Source of the DNA: Odoribacter splanchnicus DSM 20712
Lineage (GTDB): Bacteria; Bacteroidota; Bacteroidia; Bacteroidales; Marinifilaceae
DNA: 64,000 bases
Assembly: GCF_000190535.1 (NCBI RefSeq)
Contig: NC_015160.1
Coordinates: forward strand, 3,348,001 to 3,412,000
Direction: 5' to 3'
The translations under genes were made by a program, and so were the position numbers. Under the pieces are notes generated by a model. That model was not told where the DNA came from. It saw only the letters and a list, made by a program, of their open reading frames with translations, and ran no database searches. Shown here in pieces: positions 1-8,677 of this stretch (position 1 is its first letter; each line of letters starts with the position of its first letter).

Positions 1-329
1 CACTGACGAAATGGCAACAATATTGGAAAGAACAACTGGGTAATTGGTACGGGATGTTCCTCCACGAAGCGATGTACTCAGAGCCTGTGATGAGGGATAT
101 TGAAAGATTTTTAGAAAATAGTCAGCAAAAAGTAAGCGGCAAAGTATTCATTCGCCTTCGGCCTTATCATTTCGATCTGATCGGTATCGAGTCGGAACAT
201 GATCTCATGAATTCGGGATTTGCCGAGTATGGTGAAATGAATAAGGCCTGGACAGCAGACGATGTGAAAGGCTTTACTAAAATATTGTCGATGCCTTTGC
301 GGATATACAATGTAGTAAATGGATTATAA
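1..329 (+). CDS. argG: argininosuccinate synthase, C-terminal end (partial)
   Basis: This is the 3' end of argininosuccinate synthase, which joins citrulline and aspartate using ATP in the second-last step of arginine synthesis. The frame is open from base 3 to the stop at 327-329, so the gene begins outside the window. The visible residues, including HEAMYSEPVMRDIERFLE, the VSGKVFIRLRP strand and the LMNSGFAEYGEMNKAW segment, match the C-terminal tetramerisation part of ArgG as I know it. The gene lies 18 bp before argC and heads an argG-C-D-B-E-H operon. A start at base 54 would only be an internal methionine. Confidence 0.9.
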   Translation, partial: LTKWQQYWKEQLGNWYGMFLHEAMYSEPVMRDIERFLENSQQKVSGKVFIRLRPYHFDLIGIESEHDLMNSGFAEYGEMNKAWTADDVKGFTKILSMPLRIYNVVNGL

Positions 330-347
330 CCCTGAAAATAAATTGCA

Positions 348-1307
348 ATGAGAGTAGGAATTGCCGGAGCTGCCGGTTATACAGCGGGGGAATTGATCCG
401 GATACTGATCGGTCACCCCGGAGCAGAACTCAGATATATTCAGAGTGAATCCCACCAGGGATTGCCGGTATATAAAGTACATCAAGATTTGTTGTATTCC
501 CGGCTTGTTTTCTCGGATATCGATTTTTCAGATATTGACGTACTCTTTCTCTGTATGGGACATGGGGTGTCGGGAAAATTTCTGAATGTTCATCCGATCC
601 CTGCAAATGTGAAGATTATCGACCTTGGGAATGATTTTCGTTTGGAAAAGGAGTCCAACGGTTTTATTTATGGCCTGCCTGAGTTGTCCCGTGAAGAGAT
701 TAGAAAGGGGCGATATGTAGCTAACCCGGGATGTTTCGCTACAGCCATCGAGCTGGGACTTATTCCGTTGGCTTCGATCGGGCGCTTACCGGAAGAGATT
801 ACTGTTGTGGGGATTACCGGATCGACCGGTGCCGGCCAAAAGCCGACAGCAGATACTCATTTCAGTAATCGTTGTAATAATCTCTCCAATTATAAGGTTT
901 TCACCCACCGGCATTTGGATGAAATCCGGGAGACTTTGGTGAGAGCAGGAGCAAAAGGCTTCCCCGATTTGGCTTTTGTACCGGTGAGGGGGTGCCATAC
1001 CCGGGGGATACTGGTCAATACGGTGATTCGTACGGATATTACGATCGAAAGCATTACAGCCCTTTATAAAGCTTATTATAATACACATCCTTTTGTATAT
1101 GTCTCTGACGAACCGTTGTATCTGAAACAAGTAGTGAATACGAACTACTGCTATATTCATATCTCTAAGCAAGGCGAACAAATGCTGATCACTTCAGTGA
1201 TCGACAACCTGCTGAAGGGGGCTTCCGGCCAGGCAGTTCAAAATATGAACTTGCTTTTTGGCCTGGAAGAAACAACCGGTCTCCGTCTGAAGGCCAACTA
1301 TTTTTGA
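348..1307 (+). CDS. argC: N-acyl-gamma-glutamyl-phosphate reductase
   Basis: NADPH-dependent reductase that converts N-acetyl (or N-succinyl) glutamyl phosphate to the semialdehyde in arginine synthesis. The 319-residue protein opens with a Rossmann nucleotide-binding motif (GIAGAAGYTAGEL, residues 4-16). It carries the catalytic cysteine in the NPGCFATA segment near residue 127 and the ArgC-type GSTGAGQKP loop near residue 165. Length and motif order fit the short ArgC class. It sits between argG and argD in a co-directional operon. Whether the acyl group is acetyl or succinyl in this organism cannot be read from this gene. Confidence 0.95.
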   Translation: MRVGIAGAAGYTAGELIRILIGHPGAELRYIQSESHQGLPVYKVHQDLLYSRLVFSDIDFSDIDVLFLCMGHGVSGKFLNVHPIPANVKIIDLGNDFRLEKESNGFIYGLPELSREEIRKGRYVANPGCFATAIELGLIPLASIGRLPEEITVVGITGSTGAGQKPTADTHFSNRCNNLSNYKVFTHRHLDEIRETLVRAGAKGFPDLAFVPVRGCHTRGILVNTVIRTDITIESITALYKAYYNTHPFVYVSDEPLYLKQVVNTNYCYIHISKQGEQMLITSVIDNLLKGASGQAVQNMNLLFGLEETTGLRLKANYF

Positions 1308-1361
1308 CTGAAAGCCTGGAAGCGATGTTTCTTTCAGCTTTTTACCTTTACCTTTTTTATT

Positions 1362-2534
1362 ATGGGATTATTCGAAGTTTATAGTTTATTGGATTTGGAA
1401 CCGGTAAAAGCCAAAGGAGCTTACCTCTGGGATAAAAATGGGGATAAATATCTTGATTTTTATGGAGGACATGCCGTGATTTCCATCGGTCACAGCCATC
1501 CGGTATATGTGGAGAAAATGACTCGCCAGCTGAATCGGATCGGTTTTTATTCGAATGCGGTGAGGAATCCTTTACAGGATGAATTGGCTTTGCTATTGGG
1601 AAAAGTTTCCGGTTATCCGGAATACAACTTATTCCTTTGCAATAGTGGAGCCGAAGCGAACGAAAATGCGTTGAAGCTGGCCTCTTTCATTACAGACCGG
1701 TCCAAAATACTGGCTATGAGAGCTGCGTTTCACGGTAGGACGAGTGTGGCGGTGGCGGTGACGGATAATCCGGCCATTCAAGCACCCTTGAACCGATGTC
1801 ATGAGGTGACTTTTATTGGATTGAACGATCGGAAGGCATTGGAAAGCGAGCTGGAGACCGGTGCTTATGCTGCTGTGATTGTCGAAGGTATACAGGGAGT
1901 CGGTGGTATACAAATGCCCGATACCGGTTTCTTGCAGTCGATGCGCGAACTTTGCACCTCTACAGGTACTCTGATGATTGTAGACGAAGTACAATCCGGA
2001 TATGGGCGTACAGGTAAATTCTTCGCTCATCAGCATGCCGGTGTTTTACCGGATATCATCACGATGGCTAAAGGGATGGGCAACGGCTTTCCGATAGGTG
2101 GTTTGTTGATTTCGCCTAAGATTAAAGCCCGTAAAGGAATGCTCGGGACTACTTTCGGCGGAAATCATCTGGCTTGTGCCGCTGCTCTGGCAGTATTGGA
2201 GGTTATACAACAAGAATATTTGGTCAATAATGCTGCCGGCTTGGGGAAATATCTGATTCAGGAATTGAAGAATATGCCGGGGGTGAAGGAAGTACGGGGA
2301 AAAGGCTTGATGATAGGAGTAGACGTGAAAATTTCACAGGAAGAGGTCCGGAAGAGATTGATCTCCGAACACCGGATAATGACAGGATATAGTGGAAATT
2401 ATACCCTTCGTTTACTTCCGCCTTTGATCATTACCCGGAAAGAAGTGGATGAATTTTTGAAGGCTTTCCGGCAAACGATGGACAATGGGATGGCTCGGTT
2501 ACAGGAGAAGGTCGGCGAGACCTGTAGTCGCTGA
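1362..2534 (+). CDS. argD: acylornithine aminotransferase
   Basis: PLP-dependent class III aminotransferase that makes N-acylornithine from the semialdehyde produced by ArgC. The 390-residue protein shows the class III features: a GGHAVISIGHSHP entry segment, SGAEANENALKLA phosphate-binding loop, DEVQSGYGRTG cofactor motif, and the PLP lysine in TMAKGMGNGFPIGG. The start is the ATG at 1362, 54 bp after argC. The spacer holds a pyrimidine-rich stretch (ACCTTTACCTTTT) but no clear Shine-Dalgarno site. It belongs to the argG-C-D-B-E-H operon. Succinylornithine activity is possible in this phylum and cannot be excluded. Confidence 0.93.
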   Translation: MGLFEVYSLLDLEPVKAKGAYLWDKNGDKYLDFYGGHAVISIGHSHPVYVEKMTRQLNRIGFYSNAVRNPLQDELALLLGKVSGYPEYNLFLCNSGAEANENALKLASFITDRSKILAMRAAFHGRTSVAVAVTDNPAIQAPLNRCHEVTFIGLNDRKALESELETGAYAAVIVEGIQGVGGIQMPDTGFLQSMRELCTSTGTLMIVDEVQSGYGRTGKFFAHQHAGVLPDIITMAKGMGNGFPIGGLLISPKIKARKGMLGTTFGGNHLACAAALAVLEVIQQEYLVNNAAGLGKYLIQELKNMPGVKEVRGKGLMIGVDVKISQEEVRKRLISEHRIMTGYSGNYTLRLLPPLIITRKEVDEFLKAFRQTMDNGMARLQEKVGETCSR

Positions 2535-2597
2535 TCGGTACCTGGCAGCCTGGTGTCTTCGGGGTACGGATCACTTTATAAACTTAATAAATTCTTT

Positions 2598-3353
2598 ATG
2601 ATCAGAATAATAAAAATCGGTGGTAAACTGATCGAGAACGATGCTGTATTGAACGGTTTGTGTGATGAATTATCCGCCTGCTACCGGGATAGTGTATTGG
2701 TACATGGAGGGGGAAGTATGGCCGGACAATTGTCTGCGCGTTTGGGGATCAGGACCCGTATGATCGATGGCCGGCGGATTACCGACCGGGAAACCCTGGA
2801 GGTTGCCGTGATGGCCTATGCCGGATGGGCGAATAAAAAACTGGTCGCAGCTTTACAGGTACGGAATGTGAATGCCTGCGGCCTGTCAGGATGTGACCAA
2901 AAAGTGATTCTGGCACATAAGCGGGAGGTGAAAGAAATCGATTGGGGATTTGTCGGAGATATCGATCGCGTGGATACCGGGGTTTTGGCCGGTCTGTTGC
3001 ATCGGCAGGTGATGCCGGTCATTTCTCCGATTACATACGATGGAGCGGGACAACTCTTAAATACCAATGCCGATAGTGTTGCCGGAGCTGTGGCGGTTGC
3101 TCTGAGTCGGATCGATGATACCGAATTGATATTTTGTTTCGATAAACCCGGCGTATTGCTGGATGTAAACGATGCGGATTCGGTGATCCCGGTGCTCGAT
3201 AAAGAAAAGTATGCCGGATATTTGGAACAAGGAGCGATTCATGCAGGGATGATCCCTAAACTCGATAATGCTTTTAAAACTATAAAGGCCGGAGTAAAAT
3301 CGGTGCGTTTGACGGATCCCTGCCATTTGGACGGGGGAACGGTTTTAAGATAA
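2598..3353 (+). CDS. argB: N-acylglutamate kinase
   Basis: Phosphorylates N-acylglutamate in arginine synthesis. It is an amino-acid-kinase-fold protein of 251 residues with the ATP-binding IKIGGKLIEN motif at the N terminus, the VHGGG glycine loop near residue 36, and the distal K-D binding region (GMIPKLDNAFKTIKAGVKSVRLTD). I start it at the ATG at 2598 because that places the first beta strand (MIRIIKIGGK) at the N terminus as in the family. An upstream in-frame start at 2553 would add 15 unrelated residues. It follows argD and precedes argE by 10 bp. The compact size suggests a kinase without the N-terminal helix found in many arginine-inhibited forms, which is an inference only. Confidence 0.92.
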   Translation: MIRIIKIGGKLIENDAVLNGLCDELSACYRDSVLVHGGGSMAGQLSARLGIRTRMIDGRRITDRETLEVAVMAYAGWANKKLVAALQVRNVNACGLSGCDQKVILAHKREVKEIDWGFVGDIDRVDTGVLAGLLHRQVMPVISPITYDGAGQLLNTNADSVAGAVAVALSRIDDTELIFCFDKPGVLLDVNDADSVIPVLDKEKYAGYLEQGAIHAGMIPKLDNAFKTIKAGVKSVRLTDPCHLDGGTVLR

Positions 3354-3363
3354 AAGACGAAAT

Positions 3364-4404
3364 ATGGAGACCATAGAACTTTTAAAGAAAATGATTTCTA
3401 TTCCTTCGTTCAGCGGGAATGAAGAACGGGTAGCCGATTTGATGGTAGCTACGTGGGTAGAACATGGATATTCCGCAGAACGAAGTGGAAATAACGTATG
3501 GGTAAAATCCCGGAATTTCGATCCGGTAAAACCGACGATTCTGCTGGATGCTCATTTGGATACCGTTCGGCCGAATGGAAACTGGGAGAAAGATCCGTTT
3601 ACTGCCGTAGTGGAAGATGGAAAATTATACGGCTTGGGGAGTAACGATACCGGTGGTAGTGTAGTTGCCATGATGGCCGCTTTTCTACAATTGGCAGAAA
3701 AGAAACAGGCCTATAATCTGGTTTGTCTCGAGTCGGCAGAGGAGGAGAATACCGGAAAAAATGGCATACAGCGTATTGTCGGCAACTTAGGTAAAATCGA
3801 TTTGGCCCTGATCGGTGAGCCCACAGGCATGCAGGCAGCTATTGCTGAAAAAGGTTTGATGGTCGTCGATTGTGTCGCGAAAGGAAAATCCGGACATGCG
3901 GCAAGAAATGAAGGACTGAATGCTATTTACGAAGCGATATCCGATATCGAATGGTTCAGGTCCTACCGCTTCGGGAAGGAATCTCCTTTATTAGGTAAAG
4001 TAAAAATGACTGTGACCGGAATCGAAGCCGGAACCTTACACAATGTTGTACCGGCTGAATGCCGGTTTATGGTAGACATCCGGGTAAATGAATATTATAC
4101 GAATTCCGATATTTACGAGACGATTCGCAGAAATGTGAAAAGTGAAGTCCGGCCCCGTTCTTTTTCTCTCAACTCTTCGGCTATTCCTATCGATCACCCG
4201 ATCGTATTGCGGTGTAAGGATTTAGGCTTGAAAACCTACGGATCGCCTACAACTTCCAATCAGGCCGTTATCCCTTATCCGTCGCTGAAGATCGGACCGG
4301 GGGACAGTGCCCGTAGCCATACGGCCGATGAATATATCGGATTGGATGAAATAGAGGAAGGAATCATGCTCTTTGTTAAATTGTTGGATGGCTTTTGTTT
4401 TTAA
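3364..4404 (+). CDS. argE: M20-family deacylase of arginine synthesis (ArgE-like)
   Basis: Zinc-dependent M20 peptidase-family hydrolase that removes the N-acyl group from an arginine-pathway intermediate. The 346-residue protein shows the metal-site motifs LLDAHLDTVRPNG near residue 60 and GSNDTGGS near 95, the catalytic EE pair in LESAEEENTG near 125, and the GEPTG segment near 154. The dimerisation domain lies around residues 170-280. It is placed between argB and argH. In Bacteroidetes, carbamoylation is carried out on acetyl- or succinyl-ornithine (ArgF'), so the true substrate may be an acylcitrulline rather than acetylornithine. No argF' or argJ is present in this window to settle it. 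Confidence 0.85.
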   Translation: METIELLKKMISIPSFSGNEERVADLMVATWVEHGYSAERSGNNVWVKSRNFDPVKPTILLDAHLDTVRPNGNWEKDPFTAVVEDGKLYGLGSNDTGGSVVAMMAAFLQLAEKKQAYNLVCLESAEEENTGKNGIQRIVGNLGKIDLALIGEPTGMQAAIAEKGLMVVDCVAKGKSGHAARNEGLNAIYEAISDIEWFRSYRFGKESPLLGKVKMTVTGIEAGTLHNVVPAECRFMVDIRVNEYYTNSDIYETIRRNVKSEVRPRSFSLNSSAIPIDHPIVLRCKDLGLKTYGSPTTSNQAVIPYPSLKIGPGDSARSHTADEYIGLDEIEEGIMLFVKLLDGFCF

Positions 4405-4502
4405 GCCTATGTATAATCGGTCGGTTACCCTACTGGTATCCTCCGGAAAATGATCTGGGAGGGAGGCTGACAGGGGATCGTTAAAATTAAAATGATACTC
4501 AT

Positions 4503-5840
4503 ATGAAACTTTGGGATAAAGGATACGACATCGATCGTTTCACCGAAGAATTTACGATCGGTAAAGATAGAGAGTTGGATGTAATGTTGGCGAAAGCCGA
4601 TGTATTAGGTAATATGGCTCATTTAAAAATGCTGCATCATATCGGGCTGATTTCCGATGGTGAATTGAAAGATTTGGCGCAAGGGTTGAAAGATATCTTC
4701 GCTGAAATAGAACAGGGAAAATTTCATATAGAGGCGGGGATAGAGGACATCCATTCGCAAATAGAATGCCTCCTCACCCGAAAGTGTGGGGAAGCCGGTA
4801 AAAAGATTCATACAGGGCGTTCCCGTAATGATCAGGTACTGACCGATCTGAAACTGTTTACCCGTACTGCCTTGATCGATGTGCTGCAACAGGTGACCTC
4901 CTTGTTTCATTTGCTTATGGAAAAGGCAGAAGCCAACAAAGATATTCTGATGCCGGGGTATACCCATCTGCAAATCGCTATGCCTTCTTCATTCGGCATG
5001 TGGTTTAGCGCTTATGCGGAGTCTTTGGCAGACGACCTGTTGATGTTGAAAGCTGCTTACGATATGGTCAATACCAATCCCTTGGGATCGGGAGCCGGTT
5101 ATGGTTCTTCTGTACCTTTAAACCGGACGATGACGACCCGGTTATTGGGATTCGGCGATCTGGCTTATAATTCAGTTTACGCCCAGATGCAAAGAGGGAA
5201 AATGGAGAAAAATGTACTCTTTGCTTTGGCTACTGTTGCGACGACACTGGGGAAACTGGCTGCAGACGTGTGTTTGTTTGCTTGTGGAAATTTTGGTTTT
5301 CTCAGACTTCCCGATCGGTTTACCACCGGTTCCAGTATTATGCCTCATAAGAAAAACCCGGATATCTTCGAGTTGATCCGGGCGAAGACCAACCGGATTC
5401 AGTCTCTGCCTACACAGATGGCTATGCTTTGTGCGAACCTGACTTCCGGGTATTTCAGGGATATGCAGTTGAGTAAGGAGATATATTTGCCGGCATTTAA
5501 AGAACTGACCGATTGTCTGTTTATGACAGAGATGGTGTTGAAAGAAATCGAATTGAATCCGCTGATTCTTCAGGATAAAAAATACAGTTATCTCTTTACG
5601 GTTGAAGAAGTAAATGACAGAGTCGCTGCGGGGATTCCTTTTCGCGAAGCTTACCGGATGGTCGCTGAAAAAGTGCAGCTCGGAGAATATAGGGGGGATA
5701 CTTCCCGGCCTTTACATCATACCCATGAAGGAAGTATCGGCAATCTGTGTTTGCAGCAGATTCGGGAGAAATTTGAACGCCATAGTTCGGAATGGAAGCC
5801 GGAGCAGGTGTGGCGGGCAGAAGCAGAATTAATGGAATAG
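4503..5840 (+). CDS. argH: argininosuccinate lyase
   Basis: Cleaves argininosuccinate to arginine and fumarate, the last step of the pathway. The 445-residue protein has the fumarase/lyase superfamily signature GSSIMPHKKNPD near residue 279, the HTGRSRNDQV motif near 102, and the GYTHLQIAMP segment near 153. It is the final gene of the arg operon and is separated from argE by 98 bp. An inverted repeat with a T run follows directly after the stop, which suggests that the operon ends here. Confidence 0.95.
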   Translation: MKLWDKGYDIDRFTEEFTIGKDRELDVMLAKADVLGNMAHLKMLHHIGLISDGELKDLAQGLKDIFAEIEQGKFHIEAGIEDIHSQIECLLTRKCGEAGKKIHTGRSRNDQVLTDLKLFTRTALIDVLQQVTSLFHLLMEKAEANKDILMPGYTHLQIAMPSSFGMWFSAYAESLADDLLMLKAAYDMVNTNPLGSGAGYGSSVPLNRTMTTRLLGFGDLAYNSVYAQMQRGKMEKNVLFALATVATTLGKLAADVCLFACGNFGFLRLPDRFTTGSSIMPHKKNPDIFELIRAKTNRIQSLPTQMAMLCANLTSGYFRDMQLSKEIYLPAFKELTDCLFMTEMVLKEIELNPLILQDKKYSYLFTVEEVNDRVAAGIPFREAYRMVAEKVQLGEYRGDTSRPLHHTHEGSIGNLCLQQIREKFERHSSEWKPEQVWRAEAELME

Positions 5841-5862
5841 TTCCACACTTTTCCACACTGTT

Positions 5863-5886
5863 GGGGAATCGATTCCCCATTTTTTG
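5863..5886 (+). terminator. rho-independent terminator of the arg operon
   Basis: A perfect 16-base palindrome GGGGAATCGATTCCCC (5863-5878) is followed by ATTTTTT. It lies 23 bp after the argH stop and fits an intrinsic terminator for the arg operon. Confidence 0.7.
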
Positions 5887-6015
5887 AAATATATCGTTTG
5901 GGATAATGATTTGATTTTTAGGCTTTTGTATCCGCTCTGACCATTGCTGTTTTTTGTGGCATATATTTTTCTTGTCTTCTATATAAAACAGAAAAAACTT
6001 TAAAAGACAAGGAGC

Positions 6016-6351
6016 ATGAAAAATATAAAGAGAACATTATGGATCGCTATTGTGGTTGGGGCGTTTACATTATCTGCATTTGCCGTAGATCTGGTCCCTA
6101 CTTCAGAATCCTTACTCCAGAAAGTGGAAAAAAAGAACGAAGTACGGACAGAATTGCCCCAGGCTGTCAAGTCGGCTGTGATTTCAAAATATGTCGCTTA
6201 CGCTATTGAACAGTTTTCTTTTGAAGAGAATTCGGTCTATAAACTGATTCTGAAAGGCGATCGCAATAAATTGATCGTTTATTACACGGCGGATGGGGAA
6301 TATCTGAGTCAGGAAACCGTTAAAACCGTACAAATGGTTGCCTTGATATAG
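6016..6351 (+). CDS. small secreted PepSY-like protein
   Basis: A 111-residue protein of unknown role. Residues 1-24 look like a Sec signal peptide (lysines, then a hydrophobic run ending in LSAFA), so it is probably periplasmic or exported. The rest shows a LPQAVKSAVISKYVAYAIEQ helix followed by beta strands (YKLILKGD, KLIVYYTADGEYL). This resembles one repeat of the PepSY-like/BLIP-like proteins common in Bacteroidales, which is a weak family assignment. The gene stands alone between the arg terminator and the hairpin repeats at 6393-6895. Confidence 0.7.
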   Translation: MKNIKRTLWIAIVVGAFTLSAFAVDLVPTSESLLQKVEKKNEVRTELPQAVKSAVISKYVAYAIEQFSFEENSVYKLILKGDRNKLIVYYTADGEYLSQETVKTVQMVALI

Positions 6352-6392
6352 TTTCTGATACCTAAAATGTAGGTTTATTCTATTCCGATTCC

Positions 6393-6550
6393 GGGTTTTG
6401 TGCCGTCAGATTGGTTCGTTTGGAACGGTCAGGTTAGGCTTTCCTTCACTGACCGGCGGAACTCGCTTCGCTCAGACACCACCGGTCGGGCGTTCGGAAA
6501 ACCTAACCTGACCCTCGTTCCTGCTCCAATGGTCTTCCGCCACAAAACCC
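6393..6550. repeat. nested hairpin repeat element, copy A
   Basis: A large imperfect palindrome follows the secreted-protein gene. The outermost arms are GGGTTTTGTG (6393-6402) and CACAAAACCC (6541-6550). The next arms are GGTCAGGTTAGG (6427-6438) and CCTAACCTGACC (6502-6513). Inside lie TTTCC/GGAAA and a GC-rich core from 6451 to 6486 that begins GACCGGCGG and ends CCACCGGTC. The same core occurs inverted in copy B, while the arms differ. The in-frame ORF across this region (6400-6603) is most likely spurious. Together with copy B this fills the 573-bp gap between convergent genes, where it could act as a bidirectional terminator or be a mobile hairpin. Confidence 0.7.
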
Positions 6551-6732
6551 TGCATCTCACGTTAACACGACCTGGCAAAGGAAGAATTAGAAAAATTTTA
6601 TAGAATAAAATACCGGCTCACCTCTATCGGATTATGGATAGTTGGGTTACTTTACCGGAAAATCTTTTTTCGTTGAAATTTATGGTTTTCAGGTCCGGTT
6701 TAGCTTGCCAGGTAGTGACAACGGGAGTCGAA

Positions 6733-6895
6733 GGTGTTCGTGTTCGGGGACCATTGGAGCTCCGGCGAGTGTCGTCTTGCTTTTTCTGAACGCCCGACCG
6801 GTGGTGTCTGACGAGCTTGCGAGGAGTTCCGCCGGTCAGTGAAAGAAAAAGGTAGATGACCGACAGAAGCGACCGGGTCCCCGAACACGAACACC
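6733..6895. repeat. nested hairpin repeat element, copy B (inverted core)
   Basis: Second copy of the element at 6393-6550, with its core in the opposite orientation. The outer arms are GGTGTTCGTGTTCGGGGACC (6733-6752) and its exact reverse complement (6876-6895). The shared core, read on the minus strand from about 6839 to 6791, again starts TGACCGGCGGAACTC and ends ACCACCGGTCGGGCGTTC. The loop between the core halves differs between the copies. The outer arms share no sequence with copy A but still pair with each other. It ends 29 bp before the creD stop codon. Confidence 0.7.
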
Positions 6896-6924
6896 GAAGA
6901 CGAACAAGGACCGGAATAATTCTA

Positions 6925-8301
6925 CTATTTCATTCCTCCGTTCCAGTTGATCTTTTGTGAATAATACATGATGACCGCCAGGATGATGAATAATCCGAGG
7001 CTACCGGCTAATAAAGCGTAAGTCTCCATCTGAATCAATACAAAGATATAGAGATATAATAGAGCCAGCAATCCGCCTATTGTAAAGGCTGTTTTCCGGA
7101 TTTTGAGAATTCCCCGCATATATAGTGTCAATAGAATAATAGTCATGATCGCTGAAATAAGATAGGCTAAATTAAACCCCAGATGTTCCGAAATGGCGAT
7201 CAATAACGTATAAAATAAACATAAGCCAAGTCCTATCAGTAAATATTGGAAAGGATGGATATTCTTTTTTTGCATCACTTCCACAAAAAAACTGATCACA
7301 AAAGTAAGAATGATAATCAGGGAGGCATACTTCACGGAGCGCATAGATTGCTGGTATTGTTGTACGGGTAATAAGAGGTTGACTCCGAAAGAAGAGAGTT
7401 CTTCTTCATTGTGGTACTGGTTACTGGTGAATACCTGGGGGTAATTTCGGTTGAGGTTCAATACCTTCCAGTCGGCAGTGAAACCGCTGTTCGTAATCTC
7501 ACGGTTCTCCGGTAAAAAGGCTCCCGTAAAACTCGGGGTAGTGCAATTGGAGGTTAGGTGGATTTGTGTCGTTTTACCGAAGGGACTGAATTGAATCGAT
7601 TCTGAGCCTTTAAGCTGTAGTTGGATCGAAAATTCAATCGAATCTCCGGCCTGAAGTTTTTGGTGTTGAGGTAGTACGGAGGAAACACCCGAAGATAAAA
7701 TAAAATCCGAAGGTAATCCTGGGTTGAATTGAAGCGTTTCTTTACCCCAGTCGACAGTTATTTGTTCGCTGATTCCCCGAAGATCGGAAATCCCCAGATT
7801 CAAGGTCGCATGCTGAAGCGCTATGTCTTCGGGCAAAATGGTGGTTTCGAAATGTTCCGGGATGATAAATTTGCCTTTTAATACTAACGGCGTTTTATAT
7901 ACGACAATATCGTATAAACCACGACTCAGTTCTTCGGTTTCTACATTTCCTGTAATATCCAGAAGCTCGGGAAGAATATGGATATAGTTTTTGACTTTCT
8001 TTACCCTGATTTTCGTGGCTCCGTTTTCATAATAAGTCTCTTCGTAGTTTTCATAGCAGGGAATACTGATGAAAGGGCCTGTTACCAATTGTGAGCTGCT
8101 CCATTTGTTTTGTACTTCCGTTGTTGCTTCCGAGGCGGTTTCGGAACGTTCCGAGATTAATCCCCGGATCATTGCAAGCGGAATCAGGAGAATGAGAATT
8201 AAAACTCCGATTAAAATAATTTTGACAGACAAGGCATTCCGTTGCATAAACCCTTGGCGTGGGTATTTTTCCTGGTTGGAAAAAGAGATTTGTGTTTCCA
8301 T
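6925..8301 (-). CDS. creD: CreD-family inner membrane protein
   Basis: A 458-residue membrane protein of the CreD/inner membrane family, whose molecular activity is not established. One transmembrane segment lies at residues 25-47 (LSVKIILIGVLILILLIPLAMI). A large extracytoplasmic domain spans about 50-325. A cluster of five or so hydrophobic segments follows from about 330 to the end. The ERSETASEATTEVQNKWSSSQLVTGP stretch after the first segment is typical of the family. It lies downstream of a winged-helix regulator and a small membrane protein in the same direction. This regulator-CreD pairing suggests regulated expression in envelope stress, which is an inference. Confidence 0.88.
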   Translation of the reverse strand: METQISFSNQEKYPRQGFMQRNALSVKIILIGVLILILLIPLAMIRGLISERSETASEATTEVQNKWSSSQLVTGPFISIPCYENYEETYYENGATKIRVKKVKNYIHILPELLDITGNVETEELSRGLYDIVVYKTPLVLKGKFIIPEHFETTILPEDIALQHATLNLGISDLRGISEQITVDWGKETLQFNPGLPSDFILSSGVSSVLPQHQKLQAGDSIEFSIQLQLKGSESIQFSPFGKTTQIHLTSNCTTPSFTGAFLPENREITNSGFTADWKVLNLNRNYPQVFTSNQYHNEEELSSFGVNLLLPVQQYQQSMRSVKYASLIIILTFVISFFVEVMQKKNIHPFQYLLIGLGLCLFYTLLIAISEHLGFNLAYLISAIMTIILLTLYMRGILKIRKTAFTIGGLLALLYLYIFVLIQMETYALLAGSLGLFIILAVIMYYSQKINWNGGMK

Positions 8302-8374
8302 AATCAGAAGAGTTTAAATTTATTTAATAAAGAACTTTGTATTTCAAAGTATAAGTGTAAAAAAATAGATATTA

Positions 8375-8677
8375 TTATTCCAGTTGATTTTTTAGAAAAT
8401 TTTCCAGGGCATTCAGGTGTTTTTTAAAAGCTTCTTTTCCTTCGGGGGTGACAGAAAAGGTAGTGTTGGGTTTACGGCCGATAAATTGTTTGTAGCTTCG
8501 GATATACCCCAATTCCTCCAGATTCCGGGTATGGCTGGCCAGATTACCATCGGTTAGTTCAAGCAAATTTTTCAAGGATACAAAATCGATGGATTCATTG
8601 ACCAGGAGTACCGACATGATTCCTAACCGGGCTTTACTTTCAAAGGCCTTATTAATATCTTCCAGGTTTAGTTTCAT
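8375..8677 (-). CDS. winged-helix transcriptional regulator
   Basis: A 100-residue DNA-binding protein. The helix-turn-helix (FVSLKNLLELTDGNLASHTRNLEELGYI) and wing (KPNTTFSVTPEGKEAFKKHL) match the small winged-helix MarR/ArsR-like regulators often found next to creD. I use the ATG at 8675-8677 because it overlaps the upstream gene's TGA as ATGA, a translational-coupling arrangement. A longer frame starting at 8752 would overlap that gene by about 79 bp. It probably controls this three-gene unit, but no operator was identified. Confidence 0.85.
   Translation of the reverse strand: MKLNLEDINKAFESKARLGIMSVLLVNESIDFVSLKNLLELTDGNLASHTRNLEELGYIRSYKQFIGRKPNTTFSVTPEGKEAFKKHLNALENFLKNQLE

Noticed and set aside
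6400..6842. Two short plus-strand ORFs (6400-6603 and 6642-6842)
   Set aside because: Each is produced by the hairpin elements. They have no start context, no family resemblance and an odd composition matching the repeat arms.
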